Virus record (IMG/VR): IMGVR_UViG_3300031963_000065
Span: 1 to 64,000 of that record
Reading direction: 5' to 3' (one strand)
Length of the DNA: 64,000 nt
DNA from: a virus
Numbering within the stretch: position 1 is the first letter of the stretch; each line of letters begins with the position of its first letter. This document shows positions 24,763 to 29,954 of this stretch, in pieces. The translations under genes and the position numbers were made by a program. The notes under the pieces were generated by a model, which was given only the letters and a program-made list of their open reading frames with translations, had not been told where the DNA came from and did no database searches.

Positions 24763-25341
24763 TTATTTATTGTTTAAATGAGAAGATATTTTCATAATAT
24801 GATTGGTAAAATCTTCCAAAGATAAATCCCACTTCATCACATTACAAATTTTACAGCAAGGGGTACAATTATCTTCTGTATAACCTTTAGTACTATCAAT
24901 CCTATCAATTCCAGTATATAAAAAATCACCGCCAGTTTTTGATTGCGATTTTTTTACGGAAGATAATGAATCACCACAATAAGAACAAGATTTTACTACA
25001 TTTTCTGTAAAAAAATTTACATCAATGTCAAAGTTTAATCCTCTTCTATTAGCAGAAGTTCTATATGTGGAGTATAGGTCGTTTTTTGCGGCTTCACCAT
25101 AAGATAATTTCCAAGGCATATTTTTTGCCCCTTTTGATTTCCAAGTAGATACATCTCTTTGAGAACATCCACAAGAATATCTTCTTCTTATGTTAAAACT
25201 ATACATTTCTTTAGTCCCACCACATATAGAACATTTTACTTTCCCTTTAACATGATGACCTGGACCTTTTGCTGGTATTACATCCAATACGGTAAAGTTG
25301 CCTATGACATCTCCAACACTAATAGATGATTTTCTTCCCAT
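24763..25341 (-). CDS. Homing endonuclease, HNH/Endo VII-like, 192 aa
   Basis: Two parts are visible. An N-terminal DNA-binding half (1-80) carries a Cys pair CSIC at 37-40 and CGC at 57-59. A nuclease half has C119-SY-C122-GD, then TGIDRID (D146, D149), GYTEDNCTPCCKICN (N158, C162, C163, C166, N167) and K170. Paired zinc cysteines around a D...N active site match the Endo VII-type HNH of free-standing homing endonucleases in cyanophages. It splits the thyX / phoH region and has its own perfect TATAAATA late promoter, typical of a mobile gene. No intron is seen beside it. Confidence 0.75.
   Translation of the reverse strand: MGRKSSISVGDVIGNFTVLDVIPAKGPGHHVKGKVKCSICGGTKEMYSFNIRRRYSCGCSQRDVSTWKSKGAKNMPWKLSYGEAAKNDLYSTYRTSANRRGLNFDIDVNFFTENVVKSCSYCGDSLSSVKKSQSKTGGDFLYTGIDRIDSTKGYTEDNCTPCCKICNVMKWDLSLEDFTNHIMKISSHLNNK
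24764..24771 (-). promoter_or_regulatory. T4-type late promoter octamer (AATAAATA)
   Basis: The minus strand reads CAATAAATAAG 28 nt upstream of the TTG at 24736, followed by the AGGAGG ribosome site. It overlaps the last codons of the homing endonuclease gene. Confidence 0.55.
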
Positions 25342-25365
25342 AGTAGTAATGTATCCAACTACTTA

Positions 25366-25373
25366 TATTTATA
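25366..25373 (-). promoter_or_regulatory. Perfect T4 late promoter (TATAAATA)
   Basis: The minus strand reads TATAAATA 25 nt upstream of the homing endonuclease ATG at 25341. It is an exact match to the T4 consensus. Confidence 0.65.
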
Positions 25374-25384
25374 ATATGGATACA

Positions 25385-26038
25385 TTACAGAACCCATTGA
25401 TTTTCTACTCCCCCAAGTGCTTCTGTACAGATAGGAAATTGCTCGGCAAAGATTTTTTTACATTCTTTAGCAATATCCATATGCTCTTTTTGCGTTCCAT
25501 TTTTTTCTCGGAGTGCAATATATGTGATCCAAGACCTGCAACTACCCGCCATATAAAGACGAGTAGGAGTCGCCAGAGGAAGCACAAAGCGAGCAGACTC
25601 TTTTGCTACTCCGTGAGCAAGAAGTTCCTTGTAGAGGCGCATACCCTCCGCAAAATGGTCTTGAATCTTACTTTGTAGCGTCAGTTTTTCATATTCGCCA
25701 ATATCATCAATAGAGTTTTGACGATTCTTGGTATCCTGACGACGAAGATCGGGAACGGGAATATACTCTGAAATCAGTGAAGTATCAGCATAGCGTTGTG
25801 AGAACTCTTGATATGTGAAACTACGGTGACGCAAAATTTGAGCTGCGATACCACGATTGGTTTCAATCTCAAGAGTCATAAAACTCTGCTCAAACACAGA
25901 CCAATGGTTGTGCTTGATGCAATAAGCAAGCAACTTGGAATAGTTTTCGTTGTCTTGATTTGCAGGATTACTGACTCTTGCTACATACGCCATTGTCTTT
26001 TCGGCGTCTGGAGTTACACTAACCAGTTTTACAGTCAT
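25385..26038 (-). CDS. thyX: FAD-dependent thymidylate synthase ThyX
   Basis: A 217-aa protein with the ThyX motif RHRSFTYQEFSQRY at residues 70-83 (RHRx7S), the N-terminal ISNPANQ-type segment (RVSNPANQDN) and C-terminal SLATPTRLYMAGSCRSWITYI-like block (LPLATPTRLYMAGSCRSW). It makes dTMP from dUMP with FAD and methylene-tetrahydrofolate to feed phage DNA synthesis. The start overlaps the stop of the 54-aa coiled-coil gene (ATGA). The gene ends 43 nt before the homing endonuclease start. Confidence 0.9.
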   Translation of the reverse strand: MTVKLVSVTPDAEKTMAYVARVSNPANQDNENYSKLLAYCIKHNHWSVFEQSFMTLEIETNRGIAAQILRHRSFTYQEFSQRYADTSLISEYIPVPDLRRQDTKNRQNSIDDIGEYEKLTLQSKIQDHFAEGMRLYKELLAHGVAKESARFVLPLATPTRLYMAGSCRSWITYIALREKNGTQKEHMDIAKECKKIFAEQFPICTEALGGVENQWVL

Positions 26039-26199
26039 TTACCAAATCCTTTTGATGTTTTCTTTTCTAAGTCTGCGAGTTGTTCTTTCAACTCACGAAG
26101 TTGCACTTTCATCTCACGAATCTTTTCATCGGTATAGAGATGGTCTTGCTTGATGAGACGCTCAAGCAACTTTACAAGTTTTTTAGATCTACTAGTCAT
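26035..26199 (-). CDS. Small coiled-coil protein, 54 aa
   Basis: Coupled on both sides: its ATG overlaps the stop of the upstream 56-aa gene (TAATG) and its TGA overlaps the thyX start (ATGA). The product is highly charged (SRSKKLVKLLERLIKQDHL, then IREMKVQLRELKEQLADLEKK) with a leucine heptad pattern over residues 25-48, so it should be a short coiled coil. Unknown function. Confidence 0.7.
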   Translation of the reverse strand: MTSRSKKLVKLLERLIKQDHLYTDEKIREMKVQLRELKEQLADLEKKTSKGFGK

Positions 26200-26369
26200 T
26201 AATCTGCATATCCATCATCATCGTCAAAAATTTCATCGTAGTCTTGTAGACCTACTTTTACTTCCTCATAGTTGAGATAACTCTGAGTATCAGAGTATAC
26301 TTCAGCTTTGAGAGAATCTACAAGTAATTCAAGATTACGGACGATGAGTTTAAGTTTTTCTTTGTCCAT
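26199..26369 (-). CDS. Small acidic protein, 56 aa
   Basis: The ATG at 26369 (MDKEKLKLIVRNLELLVDSL) is preferred over an upstream TTG at 26387. A helical N-terminal half is followed by a very acidic tail (DEIFDDDDGYAD). It is the first gene of the small operon that leads into the coiled-coil protein and thyX. The ribosome site is weak (GAGAG about 10 nt upstream). Function unknown. Confidence 0.65.
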   Translation of the reverse strand: MDKEKLKLIVRNLELLVDSLKAEVYSDTQSYLNYEEVKVGLQDYDEIFDDDDGYAD

Positions 26370-26398
26370 AAGATAGGGTTCTCTCAACTCATTTTACA

Positions 26399-26427
26399 CA
26401 AAAAAAGGGAGGTCGTCAAGACCTCCC
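26399..26427 (-). terminator. Rho-independent terminator
   Basis: Perfect 8-bp stem GGGAGGTC/GACCTCCC (26407..26414 with 26420..26427, loop GTCAA). On the minus strand it is followed by a run of seven U. It ends the transcript carrying the 57-aa gene just upstream. Confidence 0.8.
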
Positions 26428-26434
26428 CATCTTA

Positions 26435-26608
26435 TTACTCACTCAGCATATTTCTACATACCCGTTTACAAGTTTGTTGGTCATCATCACATTCTATTAG
26501 ACAGTTAAAATAATCATTGACTAACTCCATTTCATCATTACAACGGTCAACTGTTTGCTCAAAGTGTCGCCATTCTGCAAGTTGATTGTAAGAGACAAGG
26601 TTGTGCAT
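26435..26608 (-). CDS. Small Cys-containing protein, 57 aa
   Basis: The ATG at 26608 has GGAGG 5 nt upstream; a TTG-initiated form six codons longer is less likely. The product (MHNLVSYNQLAEWRHFEQTV...CLIECDDDQQTCKRVCRNML) has four Cys in the second half (CLIEC, CKRVC), possibly two disulfides or a metal site. It is followed immediately by a strong terminator. Function unknown. Confidence 0.65.
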   Translation of the reverse strand: MHNLVSYNQLAEWRHFEQTVDRCNDEMELVNDYFNCLIECDDDQQTCKRVCRNMLSE

Positions 26609-26745
26609 AATGTCCTCCACGCACAAGGATAATCATAACAAATAATTTTCGCTCATTTGTATGACCTCATTATTCTACCATATGTATATTAGATATGTTA
26701 CTTAGGATACAAAAATTTATGCCTATTAGAGAAACTTATAGACAT

Positions 26746-26773
26746 AAAAAAAGAGGGAGAGTCAATCTCCCTC
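26746..26773 (-). terminator. Rho-independent terminator overlapping a stop codon
   Basis: Perfect 8-bp stem GAGGGAGA/TCTCCCTC (26753..26760 with 26766..26773; loop GTCAA) followed on the minus strand by U7. The TGA of the 51-aa gene (26764..26762) lies in the loop. The stem is the same size with the same GTCAA loop as the terminator at 26399..26427. Between this terminator and the gene at 26608 I see nothing else. Confidence 0.75.
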
Positions 26774-26917
26774 AAACTTAAACATTTTTTCAAACCACTC
26801 ATCTAGATGAATAGTATAACAGGACCAATAATTACAACCCCTGTATGTTAGTTGATAGCAAGCAGGAGGTCTATTGTCCTTATCCATATCATCATAATGA
26901 TATTTGTAGTTGTCCAT
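26762..26917 (-). CDS. Small aromatic-rich protein, 51 aa
   Basis: ATG at 26917, overlapping the stop of the 28-aa peptide (TAATG). The product is rich in Tyr, Trp and Cys (MDNYKYHYDDMDKDNRPPAC, YQLTYRGCNYWSCY, HLDEWFEKMF). 'YRGCNYW' recalls the YRG element of the DUF4278-like neighbour. It is the last gene of a five-gene microgene train and ends in a terminator loop. Function unknown. Confidence 0.65.
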   Translation of the reverse strand: MDNYKYHYDDMDKDNRPPACYQLTYRGCNYWSCYTIHLDEWFEKMFKFEGD

Positions 26918-27003
26918 TATTTGTCCAACCACTGAACATACATTGATAAAAATACGGTTGTTAAAGCAATCGCAGCAGTAGTTGATACCATGAACTGTAC
27001 CAT
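26917..27003 (-). CDS. Single-pass membrane peptide, 28 aa
   Basis: ATG at 27003 with AGGAG about 8 nt upstream inside the previous gene, and TAATG overlaps at both ends. The peptide (MVQFMVSTTAAIALTTVFLS, then MYVQWLDK) is one transmembrane helix with a short polar tail. Such coupled mini-membrane proteins are common in cyanophage early regions, but most are unannotated. Function unknown. Confidence 0.6.
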   Translation of the reverse strand: MVQFMVSTTAAIALTTVFLSMYVQWLDK

Positions 27004-27101
27004 TACCTTGCTCCTACTAATTGTGCTAGTTGGGCTTGATGACGACGCTCTTCTTTTTGTTTTTGCTCTTTAATGATTTGCAAGAAGTTTAGTTTCTTCA
27101 T
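27003..27101 (-). CDS. Small basic helical peptide, 32 aa
   Basis: ATG at 27101 has AGGAGGGG 5 nt upstream and overlaps the DUF4278-like stop (ATGA). The product (MKKLNFLQIIKEQKQKEERR...HQAQLAQLVGAR) is a single charged helix. The stop overlaps the next start (TAATG). The strong ribosome site argues that it is real. Function unknown. Confidence 0.65.
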   Translation of the reverse strand: MKKLNFLQIIKEQKQKEERRHQAQLAQLVGAR

Positions 27102-27235
27102 TTGTGCCCCTCCTTTACATACTTAACACCACGATAGGTTTCGTTGTATTGTTGGGGTTGTTGCATCATCTGTTGTTGATATGCGATACGCTTTTCGGTA
27201 TCGTATTCAGCACCACGATAAACTACTTTCGACAT
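27098..27235 (-). CDS. DUF4278-like small protein, 45 aa
   Basis: ATG at 27235, with AGGAG about 8 nt upstream. The protein has two YRG elements (VVYRGAEYD at 4-12 and ETYRGVKYV at 32-40) separated by a Gln-rich linker. 'YRGVKY' is the signature of DUF4278 proteins of cyanobacteria and cyanophages. The function is unknown. It is downstream of the second glutamine-aptamer-like element (27270..27441), so it may be one of the genes that element controls. Confidence 0.6.
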   Translation of the reverse strand: MSKVVYRGAEYDTEKRIAYQQQMMQQPQQYNETYRGVKYVKEGHK

Positions 27236-27269
27236 TGGTTTTCTCCTAAAGAAATGAGATGGTTAGTCC

Positions 27270-27441
27270 CGTTCCTTCAGTCGGCTTTTGCGTCTATGAA
27301 ACAACCTTTCTTTGTGACTTGTTCAATTTCTAATATGAGACCAATTTTTTCATGGTCAGTGACGAAGTTACTAGCATTAACTCTACTAATGAGAAGTTGT
27401 GCCTGTAAGCAAGATAAAAAGAGTTGCTCCATAGATGAACG
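27270..27441 (-). promoter_or_regulatory. Glutamine-riboswitch-like element 2, split around a 51-aa ORF
   Basis: The 5' half is CGTTCAT-CTATG (27441..27430). The 3' half is CATAG-ACGCAA...CTGAAGGAACG (27298..27270). CGTTC pairs with GAACG and CTATG pairs with CATAG. The order CGUUCA - stem - ACGgAAgUA - GAAGGAACG is that of the glnA/Downstream-peptide glutamine aptamers. Here the inner stem is separated by about 131 nt that encode a protein. The ACGGAAGUAGG block is changed to ACGCAAAAG. Pattern match by eye; no covariance search was possible. Confidence 0.5.
27277..27432 (-). CDS. 51-aa protein lying inside RNA element 2
   Basis: ATG at 27432..27430 has no Shine-Dalgarno. Instead the start sits in CGTTCATCTATG, whose CTATG can pair with CATAG just inside the gene's 3' end. 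The product (MEQLFLSCLQAQLLISRVNA...GLILEIEQVTKKGCFIDAKAD) is a small mixed protein without known family. The stop codon (27279..27277) lies within the 3' core of the RNA element (ACTGAAGG). Small ORFs after 'Downstream-peptide' glutamine RNAs are known in marine cyanobacteria; an ORF enclosed by the element is not known to me. Confidence 0.6.
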   Translation of the reverse strand: MEQLFLSCLQAQLLISRVNASNFVTDHEKIGLILEIEQVTKKGCFIDAKAD

Positions 27442-27444
27442 ATC

Positions 27445-27697
27445 CGTTCCGAGTCGGCTTACTTGCGTCCTATTCAGTTTTTAGCACCTTTGAACAACAT
27501 CCTTTCGGAGTTCTAATAGCAATCGGTCTTCTCTTCTTTGGTCTACTACATCGTCGTTTTTAACGATGTCCATTAGTTCCCACGCTGCGTCACAACTTAT
27601 AGTCACAGGATATGGATTCTGTATAAGTCGTGGCGTTGAAACAGAAAGAAGTGGAACCCATGCTAAAAGCAAAAGTGCTTTAGTCATAGGATGAACG
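27445..27697 (-). promoter_or_regulatory. Glutamine-riboswitch-like element 1, split around a 68-aa ORF
   Basis: The 5' half is CGTTCAT-CCTAT (27697..27686). The 3' half is ATAGG-ACGCAAGTA...CGGAACG (27473..27445). CGTTC/GAACG gives one 5-bp helix and CCTAT/ATAGG another. The ~212-nt loop of the inner helix is the gene at 27481..27687. Element 2 starts 4 nt further on, so the two are in tandem. The inner helix differs in sequence between the elements yet pairs in both, which supports the fold. Confidence 0.5.
27481..27687 (-). CDS. 68-aa exported or membrane protein lying inside RNA element 1
   Basis: ATG at 27687; its AT is part of the putative CCTAT/ATAGG helix and there is no Shine-Dalgarno. 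The N-terminus (MTKALLLLAWVPLLSVSTPR) is a signal-peptide or membrane-anchor segment. The rest is soluble and charged (ISCDAAWELMDIVKNDDVVD...LLLELRKDVVQRC) with two Cys. The position under a sigma70-like promoter suggests early expression. Function unknown. Confidence 0.65.
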   Translation of the reverse strand: MTKALLLLAWVPLLSVSTPRLIQNPYPVTISCDAAWELMDIVKNDDVVDQRREDRLLLELRKDVVQRC

Positions 27698-27726
27698 TTA
27701 GGGGATTATTATACCCCTATTCATCC
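27689..27726 (-). promoter_or_regulatory. Leader hairpin that competes with RNA element 1
   Basis: On the minus strand GGATGAA-T-AGGGG...CCCCT-AACG-TTCATCC forms 7 plus 5 bp. Its 3' arm, TTCATCC, is the same stretch used by the CGTTCAT-CC half of element 1, so the two folds exclude each other. This would be a natural switch or anti-aptamer arrangement (inference). Confidence 0.45.
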
Positions 27727-27781
27727 TATATAGGTCTTATATGTGTGAAAACAGTAACATAAGATACTAAATGGTATCTAT

Positions 27782-27811
27782 ATTATACTAAAAAGCGTGA
27801 AGATTTGTGAA
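27782..27811 (-). promoter_or_regulatory. Sigma70-like promoter (TTCACA - 18 nt - TATAAT)
   Basis: The minus strand has TTCACA (27811..27806) and a perfect TATAAT -10 (27787..27782), spacing 18. It would start a ~90-nt leader before the 68-aa gene, including the hairpin at 27689..27726. A short inverted repeat GATAC/GTATC at 27763..27778 lies just downstream and could be a regulator site. Confidence 0.45.
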
Positions 27812-27862
27812 AACCCTCACGCAAGAAAATTTTGCCGGAAAAATTATTAGCGATATTGGAAA

Positions 27863-28123
27863 CTACTTTCGCTTTTTCTTTTCAGGCACATTATAACCCC
27901 ATGACTTTGGATTGACTGTACCTTGAGTCCAATCCATTCGTCTTACATCACGATACTTATCCCAATAGTGGTCAAAGATATCAGAGCGAAGACCTTGAAC
28001 TACATCAAACTTTTCTTCATCATTATCACCATAAGATACTAGATAAGAATCTCTTGGAAGACTCTTATCGTCAGCAAAAGAAGGATCACAATTTATGTGA
28101 ATAATATTGATACCCTTTCCCAT
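27863..28123 (-). CDS. Hypothetical protein, 86 aa
   Basis: The start is chosen as the ATG at 28123 (MGKGINIIHINCDPSFADDK), 1 nt after the stop of the upstream gene; a start at 28174 would run 50 nt into it. The product has acidic and aromatic segments (DIFDHYWDKYRDVRRMDW) and a Lys/Arg tail (PEKKKRK). It is the last gene of the unit begun at 28932. I do not recognise a family. Confidence 0.6.
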   Translation of the reverse strand: MGKGINIIHINCDPSFADDKSLPRDSYLVSYGDNDEEKFDVVQGLRSDIFDHYWDKYRDVRRMDWTQGTVNPKSWGYNVPEKKKRK

Positions 28124-28124
28124 A

Positions 28125-28739
28125 TCAAGAACGATTGCCCCACTGAATATCGGGGAATGCTTCAGCAACATCATCCTGAGTAAGATTGTATTTGTCGGTT
28201 AGTTTTTTATCTTTTACAAGACAAATAATCTCTGCTTCAAGTGGGTGTAAACCTTGGAGAAGATTGATAAACATACTTTCTCTACGAATGCTGTTCATAC
28301 TATCATTACCACCTTTCACAAAGAAATAAAAGTTCTTCGCCTCTTTACGAATAGTAGTTCTAGCCTGCTGATCAGTCACTCCCATTGAGAATGAACCAGT
28401 CTCATACATTCTACGTGTCTCTTGACTGATTTTGGTAGAAAGTGTACCAGAGTTTACAGTTTGTTCATCATAAGAGGAATATGGAACTTCCCCTGGTGGA
28501 AGAACACTTACAACACTCTCATCAAAGTTCCAAATGAGGATGATCTTAAGAGACATATCCTCATATTTTTTCAGAACTTCGACTTTTTTTGCTTTGGTTT
28601 TTTGTTTCGATACTAGATCAAGAACCTCAAAAACCAGTGGATTATTAGGGAGTTCTAGTGAGGTAGAAACCTTAACAGTCCTTGGTTTTGTATTGGTAGT
28701 GTTACTCGTCGTCTTCTTCGTCGTTGATTTCGTAGTCAT
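28125..28739 (-). CDS. Conserved T4-like cyanophage protein of unknown function, 204 aa
   Basis: The start is the ATG at 28739 (MTTKSTTKKTTSNTTNTKPR), overlapping the membrane-protein gene by 38 nt; an upstream TTG is less likely. A Thr/Lys-rich disordered N-terminus precedes a compact domain (NPLVFEVLDLVSKQKTKAKK...LKIILIWNFDESVVSVLPPG...LLQGLHPLEAEIICLVKDKKL). The 'LLQGLHPLEAEIICLVKDK' element is familiar from many T4-like cyanophage genomes as an uncharacterised conserved family. Function unknown; possibly DNA-handling, given its neighbours. Confidence 0.7.
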   Translation of the reverse strand: MTTKSTTKKTTSNTTNTKPRTVKVSTSLELPNNPLVFEVLDLVSKQKTKAKKVEVLKKYEDMSLKIILIWNFDESVVSVLPPGEVPYSSYDEQTVNSGTLSTKISQETRRMYETGSFSMGVTDQQARTTIRKEAKNFYFFVKGGNDSMNSIRRESMFINLLQGLHPLEAEIICLVKDKKLTDKYNLTQDDVAEAFPDIQWGNRS

Positions 28740-28932
28740 GATAGTTTTCAAAGTTAAATGCAATCACCTCATCTGGAATCAGGTTACCCTGGTTATCGAA
28801 CATTTCGGGGTGAGGTCTTGGAATCTCCCGATAGTTCATCATATATTCTCTTGCTACCCAACCACCTATAAGTCCCACAATAAGAAACAATACGGTCATG
28901 AATGAACCAAAAACTAGACTAACTGCTAACAT
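28702..28932 (-). CDS. Small membrane protein with acidic tail, 76 aa
   Basis: Residues 5-27 form one transmembrane helix (SLVFGSFMTVLFLIVGLIGGW). A cytoplasmic tail (REIPRPHPEMFDNQGNLIPD...VIAFNFEN) follows and ends in EINDEEDDE. The MFD..GNLIPDEVIAFNFEN block recurs in cyanophages. It lies just after the structured region at 28943..29061 and a late-promoter octamer at 29116..29123. Unknown function. Confidence 0.7.
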   Translation of the reverse strand: MLAVSLVFGSFMTVLFLIVGLIGGWVAREYMMNYREIPRPHPEMFDNQGNLIPDEVIAFNFENYHDYEINDEEDDE

Positions 28933-28942
28933 TTCTTTTGCC

Positions 28943-29061
28943 TCGGGAAACTACTATTCTTTTCCTTGACTTAAAGGAAAATTCAAAATAGATGGTAACT
29001 TCCCGATTCAGAAAGCAAACCATCTTTTCGAAGATGATATGGAATGGTTGCGTTTGCTTTC
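28943..29061 (-). ncRNA. Structured leader/ncRNA candidate with two nested hairpins
   Basis: About 190 nt without a gene lie between glutaredoxin and the membrane protein. Two hairpins are visible. Outer stem GAAAGCAAAC/GTTTGCTTTC (29011..29020 with 29052..29061, 10 bp, perfect) encloses CATCTT-TTCG-AAGATG. Outer stem TCGGGAA/TTCCCGA (28943..28949 with 29000..29006) encloses TTTTCCTT/AAGGAAAA (28960..28967 with 28974..28981). A late promoter lies directly upstream on the minus strand. Which strand is used is inferred. Confidence 0.45.
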
Positions 29062-29115
29062 TCTTACCTCCATTAAGCAGTAAATCAACGCCACGGTTTA
29101 CGTGACTCTTGTTTT

Positions 29116-29123
29116 TATTTATG
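29116..29123 (-). promoter_or_regulatory. T4-type late promoter octamer (CATAAATA)
   Basis: The minus strand reads CATAAATA directly after the glutaredoxin stop. It precedes the structured region and the membrane-protein gene at 28932. Confidence 0.5.
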
Positions 29124-29366
29124 TTATGACTTGATGACTTGTTGTTCTTTGAGGAATCTGATTGTGTCAACGGAACCTCCTAGCTTTTTATCATCACAAA
29201 TAACCTGAGGGAAGGTAGAACCTTCACCAAATTCAGAATAGAATTCTTCTCTAGTAAAGTCCTCACTAAGAGTATACACGACAAACTGAGTGTTTGTCAA
29301 CTCTAAGACTTTTTTTACTTTGTCGCAATATGGACAACCTTCTTTTGAGTAAACTGTAAAATTCAT
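29124..29366 (-). CDS. grx: Glutaredoxin
   Basis: An 80-aa thioredoxin-fold protein with the dithiol active site CPYC at residues 11-14 (YSKEGCPYCDKVKKVLEL), the cis-Pro segment STFPQVI and the GSVDTIRFL glutathione-contact segment. It would supply reducing power, for example to ribonucleotide reductase. It follows the 2OG-oxygenase-like gene by 2 nt. Confidence 0.9.
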   Translation of the reverse strand: MNFTVYSKEGCPYCDKVKKVLELTNTQFVVYTLSEDFTREEFYSEFGEGSTFPQVICDDKKLGGSVDTIRFLKEQQVIKS

Positions 29367-29368
29367 TT

Positions 29369-29953
29369 TTAGTCGAAAAAGAAAATGTGAAAGAGTCGTG
29401 AATCTTCTTTGGTTTGACCAAAGTATTTTGATGCTGCGTGAATATTTTGAGCGTCAAAGATGAATAGTCTATTGAAGACATTACCAATAGAGTCAACTAA
29501 CTCAAACTTGGTTTCATCGTAAAAACCACCAGCAAATACATCATCCGTAAAGTTGGGGTCACCAGTTCTCCTAGCACCATTCTTACTAGCGTAAAGAGAA
29601 GTTCCTGTACAATAAGGAGCATCTGGGTTGAGATATATCATAGCAGCCCAGGTTTGACCATCGTGATGATAGACAAGGGCATCTTGTGAGGTACAGTATT
29701 GAAAACGACCACACATTCCATGAGACTCCCATTCACGGATTTTGATACCCATGATTTTTTCAAATGCTTCTTTTGTTCCAGGAACGAAGTATTGTTCTTT
29801 TGAACGACTTCCTTTGAAATAATTTAAATCTTCAGAAAACTCTTGCTGAAGAGCAAATTCTCTTACAGCATATGGGTTAGCATAAAAATTATCAACAACC
29901 CATATAGTTTTCTGCGACTGTCTATTTATTGATGAGACTGGAAGGTATTTCAT
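29369..29953 (-). CDS. 2OG-Fe(II) oxygenase-like protein, 194 aa
   Basis: Motifs: VVDNFYANPYAVREFAL near the N-terminus; then YHHDGQTWAAMIYLNPDAPYC, where the HxD pair would bind iron; and C-terminal FDAQNIHAASKYFGQTKEDSR with the distal His and an Arg for 2-oxoglutarate. This matches the DUF6445-like cyanophage family with a prolyl-hydroxylase-type fold. I favour the ATG at 29953, 1 nt after the stop of the GT2 gene. A start at 30001 (MENRFIKSYV...) is possible. The target is unknown. It is surrounded by glycan enzymes and fibre genes, so modification of sugars or fibre residues is conceivable. Confidence 0.6.
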   Translation of the reverse strand: MKYLPVSSINRQSQKTIWVVDNFYANPYAVREFALQQEFSEDLNYFKGSRSKEQYFVPGTKEAFEKIMGIKIREWESHGMCGRFQYCTSQDALVYHHDGQTWAAMIYLNPDAPYCTGTSLYASKNGARRTGDPNFTDDVFAGGFYDETKFELVDSIGNVFNRLFIFDAQNIHAASKYFGQTKEDSRLFHIFFFD

Positions 29954-29954
29954 A

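Noticed and set aside
25405-25587. 60-codon ORF within thyX
   Set aside because: Out-of-frame shadow of a strongly conserved enzyme.
28919-29170. 83-codon minus-strand ORF over the structured region
   Set aside because: Starts inside glutaredoxin in another frame, runs through the hairpins, has no ribosome site; composition is random-like. The structured RNA reading explains the region better.
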